The position numbers were made by a program, and so were the translations under genes. The notes under the pieces are model-generated. The model saw only the letters and a list, made by a program, of their open reading frames with translations, had not been told where the DNA came from and searched no databases. This document shows, in pieces, positions 24,624 through 32,560 of a DNA stretch of 64,000 bases (position 1 is the stretch's first letter; each line of letters starts with the position of its first letter). Origin of the DNA: Solimonas thermocellulolyticum (GTDB lineage Bacteria > Pseudomonadota > Gammaproteobacteria > Nevskiales > Nevskiaceae); NCBI RefSeq assembly GCF_040327995.1, contig NZ_JBEPIJ010000001.1:62001-126000 (forward strand), read 5' to 3'.

Positions 24624-26816
24624 CTATGCGGCGCGCGCTGCAGCACCGAGCGGCACGACCGTTACCGCGACGCCGTTGAGCGCCGCATTGCCGGACAGTG
24701 CGTCGAGGTAATGCTCGTCGGTGAGGTCGTTGACGCTCTGGCCCGGCTGCTGCCGTGCGATGCGCTGCTGCACCCCGGCCCGCGCATGCCCCCAGCCGTG
24801 CGGCAGCGAGACGACCCCGCGCATGATGTCCTCGGTCGCCTGCACCTCGACCTCCACGCTACCGACGCGTGAGACGACCCGCACCCGGTCACCGTCCTCG
24901 ATGCCGCGCGCGGTGAGATCCTGCGGATGCATGAACAACTGGTGGCGCGGCTTGCCCTTGACCAGCCGCTGCGCGTTGTGCATCCACGAATTGTTGCTGC
25001 GCACGTGGCGGCGGCCGATCAGCCACAGCTCGCCCTCGCGCGGCCGCGCCGCCTGCTGTTCGGCAAGCAGCCGGTCGTAGCGGGCCAGCTCCTGCACGAT
25101 CGCCTCGTTGATGGCGGCGATGCGCCGGTCCTTGGTGAACAGGCGTTCCGGCAGACTCGGCCGCAGCGGTCCCAGATCGACGCCGTGCGGCGCCGTCTTG
25201 AGCGTGTTCAAGCTCAGCCCGTGCGCGCCGTTCTTGCCGTACGGCCCGCGGCGCAGGGCGATATCGAGCAGCCGATGCGGCGGCATCCGCAGCATCACCT
25301 CGTCCTTGAGCCGCGCGCCGAGCCGCTGCAGCAGCGGCTTGCGCGCGTCCGGCCGCAGGCGCGCCCGCAGCCGCCGGCCTAGACGCACGAAGATTTCCCA
25401 GTCGTGCAGCGAGCCCGCCGGCTTCGGGAATACCGCGGCGTTGTAGCGCGCGGTGTTCCGCACCGCGAAGTGGTGGAAGATGATGTCGTAGTGATCGTGC
25501 TCCAGCGCACCGGTCGGCGGCAGGATGTAATCGGCAAAGCGCGTGGTCTCGTTGCGGTAGTAGTCGATGCTGACCATGAAGTCGAGCGATGAGAGCGCCC
25601 GTTCGAGCTGGCGGCCATTGGGCGTGGACAGCACCGGATTGCCGGCGATCGTCACCAGCGCCCGCACCTGGCCTTCGCCCGGCGTCAGGATTTCCTCGGC
25701 GAGCGCCGCGACCGGCAGCTCGCCGCCGAACTCGGGCAGACCGCGCACGCGCGACCTCCACGCGCCGAAATGCCCGGGCTTGGAACCGGCGCCGCGGATC
25801 AGGTCCATCGCCGGCAGCGGGAACATCATGCCGCCCTCGCGATCGAGATTGCCGGTGACGATGTTCAGCACCGCCAGCGCCCACTGGCACAGCGTGCCGT
25901 GCGCCTGCGTCGACACACCCATGCGACCGTAGGCCGCCGCCGCCCCGCTGGCGGCGAACTCGCGGGCGATACGGCGGATCGTCTCGGCGTCGATGCCGCA
26001 GACCTGGGCCGCGCGCTCGGGCGTGAACGGCCGCACCGCCTCGGCAACGGCGTCGAGCCCGTCGGTGAAGTCGGCGAGCCGGCCCGGCTGCGCGAGGTTC
26101 TCGCCGAAGATCGTGTGCAGCAGCGCCAGCAGCAGTGCGGCATCGGTGCCGGGGCGGATGAAGTGATGCTCGTCGGCGACCGCCGCGGTTTCGGTGCGGC
26201 GCGGGTCGATCAGCACCAGCTTGCCGCCCCGCGCCTGCATGGCTTTCAGTCGCTCGCGAAAATCCGGCACCGTCCACAGGCTGCCGTTGGACGCCATCGG
26301 ATTGGCGCCGAGCATGAGGATGAACCGGCTGCGGTCGATGTCCGGCACCGAGACCAGCAACTGATGTCCGTACAGCCAGTAGGCGACGAGCTGGTGCGGC
26401 AGTTGGTCGACCGAGGTCGCTGAAAAGCGGCTGCGCGTCTTGAGCACGCCGAGGAAGGCGCTGCTGTGCGTCAGATTGCCCCAGTTGTGCACGCTCGGAT
26501 TGCCCAGATACGCGGCGATGCTGTTGGCACCATGCGTCTTGTGGATCGCGGCCAGCCGGTCGGCGACTTCGTCGAGCGCCTCATCCCAGCCGATCTCGAC
26601 CCACTGCTCGCCGACCCGCTTCTGCGGCTTGCGCAGCCGGTCGGGATCCTCGTGCAGGTCCTGCAGCGCGACCGCCTTGGGGCAGATGTGGCCGCGTGAC
26701 AAGGGATCGGCCGTATCGCCCTTGATCGAGACGATGCGGCCATCGCGGACCTTGATTTCGAGACCGCAGATGGCCTCGCACAGATTGCAGGCGCGGTAGT
26801 GAATCTGCTCGCTCAT
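24624..26816 (-). CDS. Molybdopterin-dependent oxidoreductase, 4Fe-4S type
   Basis: A 730-residue member of the DMSO-reductase family. The N-terminal cysteine cluster CNLCEAICGLEI with a downstream GHICPKAVAL would hold one 4Fe-4S centre; the molybdenum bis-MGD domains follow (LMLGANPMASNGSLW, RGGKLVLIDPRRTETA), and the C-terminal cap domain contains HPQDLTARGIEDGDRVRVVSRVGSVE. There is no twin-arginine signal, so it is cytoplasmic. No electron-transfer subunit or cofactor gene is adjacent, so its partner and substrate are unknown. Formate-dehydrogenase-like annotations are common for such proteins but not proven. Confidence 0.85.
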   Translation of the reverse strand: MSEQIHYRACNLCEAICGLEIKVRDGRIVSIKGDTADPLSRGHICPKAVALQDLHEDPDRLRKPQKRVGEQWVEIGWDEALDEVADRLAAIHKTHGANSIAAYLGNPSVHNWGNLTHSSAFLGVLKTRSRFSATSVDQLPHQLVAYWLYGHQLLVSVPDIDRSRFILMLGANPMASNGSLWTVPDFRERLKAMQARGGKLVLIDPRRTETAAVADEHHFIRPGTDAALLLALLHTIFGENLAQPGRLADFTDGLDAVAEAVRPFTPERAAQVCGIDAETIRRIAREFAASGAAAAYGRMGVSTQAHGTLCQWALAVLNIVTGNLDREGGMMFPLPAMDLIRGAGSKPGHFGAWRSRVRGLPEFGGELPVAALAEEILTPGEGQVRALVTIAGNPVLSTPNGRQLERALSSLDFMVSIDYYRNETTRFADYILPPTGALEHDHYDIIFHHFAVRNTARYNAAVFPKPAGSLHDWEIFVRLGRRLRARLRPDARKPLLQRLGARLKDEVMLRMPPHRLLDIALRRGPYGKNGAHGLSLNTLKTAPHGVDLGPLRPSLPERLFTKDRRIAAINEAIVQELARYDRLLAEQQAARPREGELWLIGRRHVRSNNSWMHNAQRLVKGKPRHQLFMHPQDLTARGIEDGDRVRVVSRVGSVEVEVQATEDIMRGVVSLPHGWGHARAGVQQRIARQQPGQSVNDLTDEHYLDALSGNAALNGVAVTVVPLGAAARAA

Positions 26817-26906
26817 TCGCTGGCTCCGATGCTCGCCCGATCATACCCCCGTCGCGGCATGCAATCCGATTACCATTGAAGTCATCGCCGCCCATGGAAA
26901 GCCGCC

Positions 26907-28238
26907 ATGTCCCATGTCCTGATCGTCAACGCCCACATCATCAACGAGGAGCACGAGACCGCCGCCGACGTGCTCGTACGCGACGGGCGCATCGCCCGCA
27001 TCGCGCCGCAGATCAGTGCCCCTGCGGGCGTCCCGGTGTTCGATGCCAAGGGCCAGTGGCTGCTGCCGGGCGTGATCGACGACCAGGTGCATTTCCGCGA
27101 ACCGGGGCTCACGCACAAGGGCGATCTGTACACCGAGTCGCGCGCGGCGGTCGTCGGCGGCACCACCAGTTTCTTCGACATGCCCAACAACAAGCCGGCG
27201 ATCACCACACGCGCGCTGCTCGCCGAGAAGTACGCCATGGCCCAGGGCCGCTGCTTCGGTAACTACGCGTTCTACTTCGGCGCCGCCAACGACAACCTCG
27301 AAGAAGTCGCCGCCTTGGAGCGCGACGAGGCCTGCGCGATCAAGGTGTTCATGGGCGCGAGCACCGGCAACATGCTGGTGGACGACCCCAAGACGCTCGA
27401 AGGCATCTTTGCGCGCGCACCGCTGCTGGTGGTGACGCACTGCGAGGACACGCCGACGATACTTGCCAACGAGGCCAAGGCGCGCGAAAAGTACGGCGAG
27501 GACGTGCCGGCCGCCGAGCATCCGCGCATCCGCTCCGAGGCAGCCTGCTACAAGTCCACGGAACTGGCGACGAGCCTGGCGAAGAAATACAACGCCGACC
27601 TGCACGTGCTGCACCTGACCACGGCCAAAGAACTGGCCTTGTTCACCGCAGGGCCGATGAAGAACAAGAAGATCACCGTCGAGGCTTGCGTGCATCACCT
27701 GTACATGGACGAGCGCGACTACGAACGGCTCGGTCATCTCATCAAGTGCAACCCGGCGATCAAGACGCCGCAGGACCGTCAGGCGCTGGTGCGTGCGGTG
27801 ATGCAGGACCGCATCGACATCATCGCCACCGATCACGCCCCACACACGGCCGAGGAAAAGGCCAACCGCTATTTCAAGGCGCCGTCGGGCCTGCCGCTGG
27901 TGCAGCACTCGCTGCTGATGCTGATCCACCTGGTCAAACTCGGCGAGATGAACCTGCGCACCGTCGTGCGCAAGACCAGCCACGCGGTTGCCGACCGCTT
28001 CGGCATTCCCGACCGCGGCTACATCCGCGAGGGCTACTGGGCCGACCTGGTCATCGTCGATCCGAATGCTTCTACCACGGTGCGCAAGTCCGACGTGCTC
28101 TACCGCTGCGGCTGGTCGCCGGTCGAGGGCTGCACCTTCCCCGCCGCGATCCGCGCGACCTTCGTCAACGGCGAGCTCGCCGCCGAGAACGGCCGCGTCG
28201 TCGGTGGCCCCAAGGGTCGGCGCATCCGCTTCGTCTGA
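26907..28238 (+). CDS. pyrC: Dihydroorotase (class I type)
   Basis: A 443-residue amidohydrolase matching bacterial dihydroorotases that cyclise carbamoyl aspartate in pyrimidine synthesis. Zinc-site motifs are visible: DDQVHFREPGLTHKGD with the HxR pattern near residue 58, an internal lysine in CAIKVFMGAS, VVTHCEDTP, HVLHLTTAKE and ATDHAPHTAEEKA with the catalytic Asp. Class I enzymes are longer than E. coli PyrC (348 residues), as here. A different cyclic amidohydrolase (allantoinase or hydantoinase) is less likely because of the REPGLTHKGD signature. It is divergent from the molybdopterin enzyme. Confidence 0.85.
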   Translation: MSHVLIVNAHIINEEHETAADVLVRDGRIARIAPQISAPAGVPVFDAKGQWLLPGVIDDQVHFREPGLTHKGDLYTESRAAVVGGTTSFFDMPNNKPAITTRALLAEKYAMAQGRCFGNYAFYFGAANDNLEEVAALERDEACAIKVFMGASTGNMLVDDPKTLEGIFARAPLLVVTHCEDTPTILANEAKAREKYGEDVPAAEHPRIRSEAACYKSTELATSLAKKYNADLHVLHLTTAKELALFTAGPMKNKKITVEACVHHLYMDERDYERLGHLIKCNPAIKTPQDRQALVRAVMQDRIDIIATDHAPHTAEEKANRYFKAPSGLPLVQHSLLMLIHLVKLGEMNLRTVVRKTSHAVADRFGIPDRGYIREGYWADLVIVDPNASTTVRKSDVLYRCGWSPVEGCTFPAAIRATFVNGELAAENGRVVGGPKGRRIRFV

Positions 28239-28408
28239 GAGACTCCGCGCTTTGCGCGCGCCTGGACCGGCGTCACAGGGTGCGCGCAAGGCGGGCCTGC
28301 GAAAGCTCGCATCGCCTCCACCAACGCGGGGCACGGACCGGACCCGTGACGGCAGCAAAAGCGCGCCGCCATGGCGTCGCGCTGCGGCGCAGTGTCGACG
28401 GCGATCCG

Positions 28409-28436
28409 CAAAAAAATCCCCCGCGGCGGCGGGGGA
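28409..28436 (-). terminator. Rho-independent terminator of the Hsp20 gene
   Basis: On the minus strand, a GC-rich stem TCCCCCGCC/GGCGGGGGA-type hairpin (plus-strand TCCCCCGCGGCGGCGGGGGA) is followed by a run of seven T. It lies 15 bases after the Hsp20 stop, a textbook intrinsic terminator. It is in the convergent gap with pyrC. Confidence 0.9.
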
Positions 28437-28451
28437 CGCGATGCGGTGGTA

Positions 28452-28997
28452 TCAGGCGTTGCTGATGGCGATACGCCGCGCGCCCGACGCGACATCGGCG
28501 CGCCGCGGCACCTTGATGCGGACCACACCGCCGCGCACGTTGGCCTCGATGCGATCGGCATCGGCGTCGGCCGGCAGGTTCAGCTCGCGCTGGAACGCGC
28601 CGTAGCTGCGCTCGATACGGTGATAGCGCTCACCGTCCTCGCGCTTCTCCTGGCGCTTTTCACCGCGGATGATCAACACGCCGTCCTGGACCGACAACTC
28701 CAGATCGTCCTGCTCGACGCCCGGCACCTCGACGCTGATCTCATACGCATTCTTCGTCTCGGTGATGTCCAGACGCGGCTGCAGCATCGCGCCATCCCCG
28801 GCACGCGGCCAATCGTCCGTGAACAGACTGGGCAGACCGAACCCACGGAAGAAATCGTCGAAGACGCGGTCGATCTCATCGTGCACGCGCCACAGCGGCG
28901 AGACGTCCTTGCTCCCGCGTCGGACCGGCAGCGCTCGGCCGTCCTGCTCTTTACGCAGCCAGTTCCAGGGCGCCCATTTACTCAAGCTCGTGCTCAT
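28452..28997 (-). CDS. Small heat-shock protein, Hsp20 family
   Basis: A 181-residue alpha-crystallin-type chaperone that holds unfolded proteins. The alpha-crystallin domain covers roughly residues 65-170: PRLDITETKNAYEISVEVPGVEQDDLELSV, GVLIIRGEKRQEKREDGERYHRIERSYGAFQRELNLP and GVVRIKVPR. The N-terminal arm includes VSPLWRVHDEIDRVFDDFFRGFGLPS. The start at 28997 has a perfect AGGAGGT ribosome-binding site 7 bases upstream, which rules out the longer frame beginning at 29051. A sigma-32-like promoter precedes it, and a strong terminator follows. Confidence 0.95.
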   Translation of the reverse strand: MSTSLSKWAPWNWLRKEQDGRALPVRRGSKDVSPLWRVHDEIDRVFDDFFRGFGLPSLFTDDWPRAGDGAMLQPRLDITETKNAYEISVEVPGVEQDDLELSVQDGVLIIRGEKRQEKREDGERYHRIERSYGAFQRELNLPADADADRIEANVRGGVVRIKVPRRADVASGARRIAISNA

Positions 28998-29036
28998 CGA
29001 ACACCTCCTGAAAACAAGCGGTTGACGATGCCGCAT

Positions 29037-29065
29037 CAATGCGGCCGACAAACCGTGTTTTCAAG
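29037..29065 (-). promoter_or_regulatory. Sigma-32-type heat-shock promoter of Hsp20 gene
   Basis: On the minus strand CTTGAAA (29065-29059) is followed after 14 bases by CCGCATTG (29044-29037), close to the sigma-32 consensus CTTGAAA-N11-16-CCCCATNT. It lies about 40 bases upstream of the Hsp20 start. The -10 element sits within a short palindrome CCGCATCAATGCGG (29031-29044) that could also be a regulator site or a 5' end hairpin. Confidence 0.7.
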
Positions 29066-29099
29066 CGCGGTCGATGCGTGGCGCACCGGCGCTCCCGGC

Positions 29100-29720
29100 T
29101 CAGCTCCAGTGGTAGTTGAAGCTGATGCTGACGCGTTCCTCGTCCACCGGATTGGCCGGCACCTCGTGGCGCAGCCAGCTCTCGAACAGGATCAACTCGC
29201 CGGCGCGCGCGCGGTACTCGATGTGCGCGCGCAGATCGACGCGGCCGCGGGCGCGCCGCGCCGGCGCGGCCATCATCTTGGTCAGCCGCGGGTCCTCGAA
29301 CTTCAGCCCGGGACCGCCGCGCGGCACGTGCACGTAGTAGGTGCCGCTGATGACCGCATGCGGATGCACGTGGAAACCGTGACTGCAGCCGCGCGGCATG
29401 ATGTTGAGCCAGCAGTCGGTCATCGTCAGGCGTCCGCCGCGCAGATCCCAGTTCAGTTCACGCGCGTAGGCGGCGACGTGCGGGTCGATGCGTTGACGCA
29501 GCGCATCGAAGGTGGAGGAGAAGCGCTGCAGTCGGTCGAGCGAGCCATAGCTGGTATAGCCCAGCGGGTAGCTGCGCGCCGACCACGCACGACCGGCCGC
29601 GTCGAAATCGCGGATGCGCCGACACTCGTCGAGCAGCTCGGCATTAAACGCCCGCAGGCCGCGAGCCTGCAGGCGTTCGTTGTAGATGAGCGTCGGAAAC
29701 CAGCCGCGGACGGCGGTCAC
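29100..29720 (-). CDS. 2OG-Fe(II) oxygenase family protein (TIGR02466 type)
   Basis: A 206-residue protein resembling the putative 2-oxoglutarate/Fe(II) oxygenases of the TIGR02466 group. The N-terminus WFPTLIYNERL, the core with SHGFHVHPHAVISGTYYVHVP (HxH-type metal-binding region near residue 115) and the late FESWLRHEVPANPVDEERVSISFNYHW, with a distal His and the 2OG-binding Arg, fit this fold. Substrate unknown. It starts with GTG 29720 inside the panD stop (GTGA), so it is translated with panD, an unusual partner. Its stop is about 100 bases from the start of the Hsp20 gene on the same strand. Confidence 0.82.
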   Translation of the reverse strand: MTAVRGWFPTLIYNERLQARGLRAFNAELLDECRRIRDFDAAGRAWSARSYPLGYTSYGSLDRLQRFSSTFDALRQRIDPHVAAYARELNWDLRGGRLTMTDCWLNIMPRGCSHGFHVHPHAVISGTYYVHVPRGGPGLKFEDPRLTKMMAAPARRARGRVDLRAHIEYRARAGELILFESWLRHEVPANPVDEERVSISFNYHWS

Positions 29721-30100
29721 ACCGCGAGCTGCACCGGAATCGTGTTGGCGGTGCGCTCGACGCGATTGTGCGCGTCGAGGTAGACCAGTCGCGGCTTGAA
29801 CGTGCGCGCCGAGGCCTGATCCATGGTCGCGTACGCGCAGATGATCACGCGATCGCCGACGCGCGCCTTGTGCGCGGCCGCGCCGTTCACCGAGATGATC
29901 CCGGAGCCGGGCTCGGCCTTGATCGCGTAGGTGGTGAAGCGTTCACCATTGGTGACGTTGTAGATGTCGATTTGCTCGAACTCGAGAATCCCGGCCAGTT
30001 CCAGCAGTTTGGCGTCGATGGCGCAGGAGCCATCGTAGTCAAGTTCGGCGTGGGTCACGCAGGCGCGGTGCAGCTTGCACTTGAGCATATGCAGTTGCAT
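29717..30100 (-). CDS. panD: Aspartate 1-decarboxylase
   Basis: A 127-residue pyruvoyl enzyme that makes beta-alanine for pantothenate. The self-cleavage site Gly24-Ser25 is in ELDYDGSCAID, matching the canonical position, and the N-terminus MLKCKLHRACVTHAEL (residues 5-20) is typical. The downstream conserved NGERFTTYAI and NGAAAHKARVGDRVIICAYA are present. It lies downstream of panC on the same strand with a 174-base gap holding a pair of direct repeats, and it is coupled to a 2OG oxygenase. Confidence 0.96.
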   Translation of the reverse strand: MQLHMLKCKLHRACVTHAELDYDGSCAIDAKLLELAGILEFEQIDIYNVTNGERFTTYAIKAEPGSGIISVNGAAAHKARVGDRVIICAYATMDQASARTFKPRLVYLDAHNRVERTANTIPVQLAV

Positions 30101-30134
30101 GGCGATGCCTCTTTGGAAGCTTGGGATCGTCGGT

Positions 30135-30200
30135 GGCCCACTAAGACATACACACGACGGTCCGGGGTCTGGCTAAGGCGGGCGGCCCACTAAGACATAC
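30135..30200. repeat. Perfect 17-bp direct repeat upstream of panD
   Basis: GGCCCACTAAGACATAC occurs at 30135-30151 and again at 30184-30200, a spacing of 49 bases. Both copies lie in the 174-base gap between panC and panD, the second about 84 bases before the panD start. They are not part of a gene. Possible roles are a regulator binding pair or a duplicated RNA element. Confidence 0.8.
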
Positions 30201-30274
30201 GCCCGTTACGCGCGATCCTGATCAGTGAACTGCATCACGCGGAGGCTGGAGTCTAGCGGCAATCCCGCAGTGCT

Positions 30275-31129
30275 TCAAATGCCTGTCACATGCACCTGCA
30301 GATTGTCGATCAGACGGGTCGTGCCGAGCTTGGCCGCGACCAGCACGACGTAGTGCGTCGTGGCCGCGTCCGCGGCCCCCAGATCGGCCCTGCGGATGGC
30401 GAGATACTGCACGTCGAATCCTTTTGACGTCAGCATCTTGCACTGTTCTTCCGAGATCGCGTCGAAGTCGCGGCGGCCATTCATCAAGGCGCTGGCGACG
30501 GCCTGCAGCGCGGCGTACAAGGCCGGCGCACGAGCGCGCTCCTCGGCACTCAGGTACTGATTGCGCGAGGACAAGGCCAGGCCGTCGGCATCGCGCTCGG
30601 TCGGCACGCCGATGATCTCGATCGGCAGATGCAGATCGGCGACCATCTGCCGGATCACCGCGAGCTGCTGGTAATCCTTCTCGCCGAACAGCGCCACGTC
30701 CGGCTGCACCAGGTTGAACAGGATGCTGACCACGGTGGCGACGCCATCGAAATGCCCGGGGCGATGCGCGCCGTCGAGATCCTCGGAGATGCCGGGCACG
30801 TGGACGCGGGTCAGACCCTCGCGTCCGCGCGGATACATCTCCGCCACCGAGGGCGCGAACAGCAGGTCGACACCGGCCGCCGCCAGCGCCGCCTGGTCGG
30901 CCGCGAGCGTGCGCGGATAACGCTCGTAGTCCTCGTTGGGACCGAACTGCAGCGGGTTGACGAAGACGCTGGCGACGACGCGGCTTGCGCGGAAACGCGC
31001 CTGCTCCATCAGCCGCAGGTGTCCGCGGTGCAGGTTGCCCATCGTCGGGACCAGCGCGATGCGTTCGCCGGCGCGGCGCCAGGCGGCGAGCTGCGCGCGC
31101 AGCTCGGCGACCGTCTGTAGCGTGATCAC
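30275..31129 (-). CDS. panC: Pantothenate synthetase (pantoate-beta-alanine ligase)
   Basis: A 284-residue enzyme (E. coli: 283) joining pantoate and beta-alanine with ATP. The HIGH-like motif is in VPTMGNLHRGHLRLM near residues 27-41, followed by SVFVNPLQFGPNEDYERYPR, LFGEKDYQQLAVIRQMVADL and the KMSKS-like ALSSRNQYLS. It starts with GTG 31129, overlapping the panB stop (GTGA), so panB and panC are translationally coupled. The GTG replaces the longer frame shown upstream, whose N-terminus is unrelated to the family. Confidence 0.95.
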   Translation of the reverse strand: MITLQTVAELRAQLAAWRRAGERIALVPTMGNLHRGHLRLMEQARFRASRVVASVFVNPLQFGPNEDYERYPRTLAADQAALAAAGVDLLFAPSVAEMYPRGREGLTRVHVPGISEDLDGAHRPGHFDGVATVVSILFNLVQPDVALFGEKDYQQLAVIRQMVADLHLPIEIIGVPTERDADGLALSSRNQYLSAEERARAPALYAALQAVASALMNGRRDFDAISEEQCKMLTSKGFDVQYLAIRRADLGAADAATTHYVVLVAAKLGTTRLIDNLQVHVTGI

Positions 31130-32025
31130 CCGCGAGGCTTCCGCTGCCTCGCCGCGCCGGCCGCCGCGCGGCGACGAGCGGCAGGCTTTTCCGTTACCGA
31201 CAGCGGCAGGTCGAAACGATGTTCGGGCGCCGGATAGGCACCGGACTTCACCTCGGCGACGTAGGCGCGGATCGCGGACTCGATGTCGGATGCACCGCGC
31301 ATGTAGTTCTTGACGAAGCGCGGGGTGCGCCCCAGCGTCACCATCGGCGAGATGTTGAGGATGTCGTGCAGCACCAGGATCTGTCCGTCGACGCGATGTC
31401 CGGCGCCGATGCCGATCACCGGCACCGCCGACTCGGCGGCGATGCGCGCGCCCAGTTCGGTCGGGATGCATTCCAGCAGCAACAGATCGGCGCCGGCCTC
31501 GACGAGCACGCGCGCATCGTGCAGCATCGCCTCGGCCGCGGCTTCGTCGCGGCCCTGCACGCGGAAAGCCCCCATCTTGTGCACGAACTGCGGCCGCAGA
31601 CCCAGATGCGCGCACACGGGTACGCCGCGCACCGACAGGTATTCGACGATGCTGGCCTGCTCGCGCCCGCCTTCGAGCTTGACCATCTTGGCGCCCCCTT
31701 CCTGCATCACGCGCTGCGAGGCATCGAGCGCGCGCTCCAGCGTCGCGTACGACAGAAACGGCAGATCGGCGACCAGAAACGCGCGCGCCAGGTGCGGCGC
31801 GACACAGCGGCTGTGATAGACGATGTGATCGAGCGTGACCGGCGTCGTGGTGCGCCCGCCGTGCAGCACCATCCCCAGCGAATCGCCGATCAGCACCAGA
31901 TCGACGCCGGCGCGATCCTCGATCAGCGCAAAGCTCGCGTCGTAGCAGGTCAGACAGGCGATCTTCTCACCGCGTGTGCGCATTTCGCGCAGTTCGGCGA
32001 TACTCATGGGCTTGGTGGCGTCCAT
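31126..32025 (-). CDS. panB: 3-methyl-2-oxobutanoate hydroxymethyltransferase
   Basis: A 299-residue enzyme making ketopantoate from alpha-ketoisovalerate and methylene-tetrahydrofolate. CLTCYDASFALIEDRAGVDLVLIGDSLGMVLHG with the Mg-binding Asp, KLEGGREQASIV, and VIGIGAGHRVDGQILVLHDIL are diagnostic. It is about 35 residues longer than the E. coli enzyme because of a basic C-terminal tail (EKPAARRRAAAGAARQRK) of unknown purpose. It lies between folK (58-base gap) and panC (overlap). Confidence 0.96.
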   Translation of the reverse strand: MDATKPMSIAELREMRTRGEKIACLTCYDASFALIEDRAGVDLVLIGDSLGMVLHGGRTTTPVTLDHIVYHSRCVAPHLARAFLVADLPFLSYATLERALDASQRVMQEGGAKMVKLEGGREQASIVEYLSVRGVPVCAHLGLRPQFVHKMGAFRVQGRDEAAAEAMLHDARVLVEAGADLLLLECIPTELGARIAAESAVPVIGIGAGHRVDGQILVLHDILNISPMVTLGRTPRFVKNYMRGASDIESAIRAYVAEVKSGAYPAPEHRFDLPLSVTEKPAARRRAAAGAARQRKPRG

Positions 32026-32083
32026 CTCGAGCCTCCGGCAGTCGAGGGCGCGCGACTATAGCAAACGCCCAGAACCCCTCGGC

Positions 32084-32560
32084 TCAGGCGCGCCAGGGCA
32101 CGAGGCCCTGGACCCCGACCCGCGCGATCGCCGCGTCCAGCGGACCGACGCCGGGGATGTGCAGACCGGGCGCGATCTCGGCGAGCGGCACGAGCACGAA
32201 GTTGCGCCGGGCGATGCCCGGGTGCGGCAGCGTCAGCGTCGCCGTGGCGCAGTGTAGGCCCTCGACGTGCAGAAGATCGAGGTCGATCAACCGCGGCCCC
32301 CAGCGCACGCTGCGCACACGGCCCATACCGCGCTCGATGGCCAGCAGCGCATCCATCAGCGCCTCGGCCTCCAAAGCGGTGTCGATGGCGCAGACGGCGT
32401 TGCAATAGTCGGGCTGCTCGGCTGGCCCCATCGGCGCACTGCGGTAGAACGTGGAGACCGCCAGCATCCGCCCCAGCGCACCGATCCCCTGCAAGGCCGT
32501 GCGCAACTGCGCCGGCGGATCGCCGAGATTCGCGCCCAGACCGATATAGGCCCGTGTCAT
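32084..32560 (-). CDS. folK: 6-hydroxymethyl-7,8-dihydropterin pyrophosphokinase
   Basis: A 158-residue folate-pathway enzyme transferring pyrophosphate from ATP to hydroxymethyl-dihydropterin. Diagnostic segments are AYIGLGANLGDP at the N-terminus, VSTFYRSAPMG, and RWGPRLIDLDLLHVEG followed by LPHPGIARRNFVLVPLAEIAP. Size is normal. It overlaps pcnB by 4 bases (ATGA) and leads into panB, the usual gammaproteobacterial pcnB-folK-panB order. Confidence 0.95.
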   Translation of the reverse strand: MTRAYIGLGANLGDPPAQLRTALQGIGALGRMLAVSTFYRSAPMGPAEQPDYCNAVCAIDTALEAEALMDALLAIERGMGRVRSVRWGPRLIDLDLLHVEGLHCATATLTLPHPGIARRNFVLVPLAEIAPGLHIPGVGPLDAAIARVGVQGLVPWRA

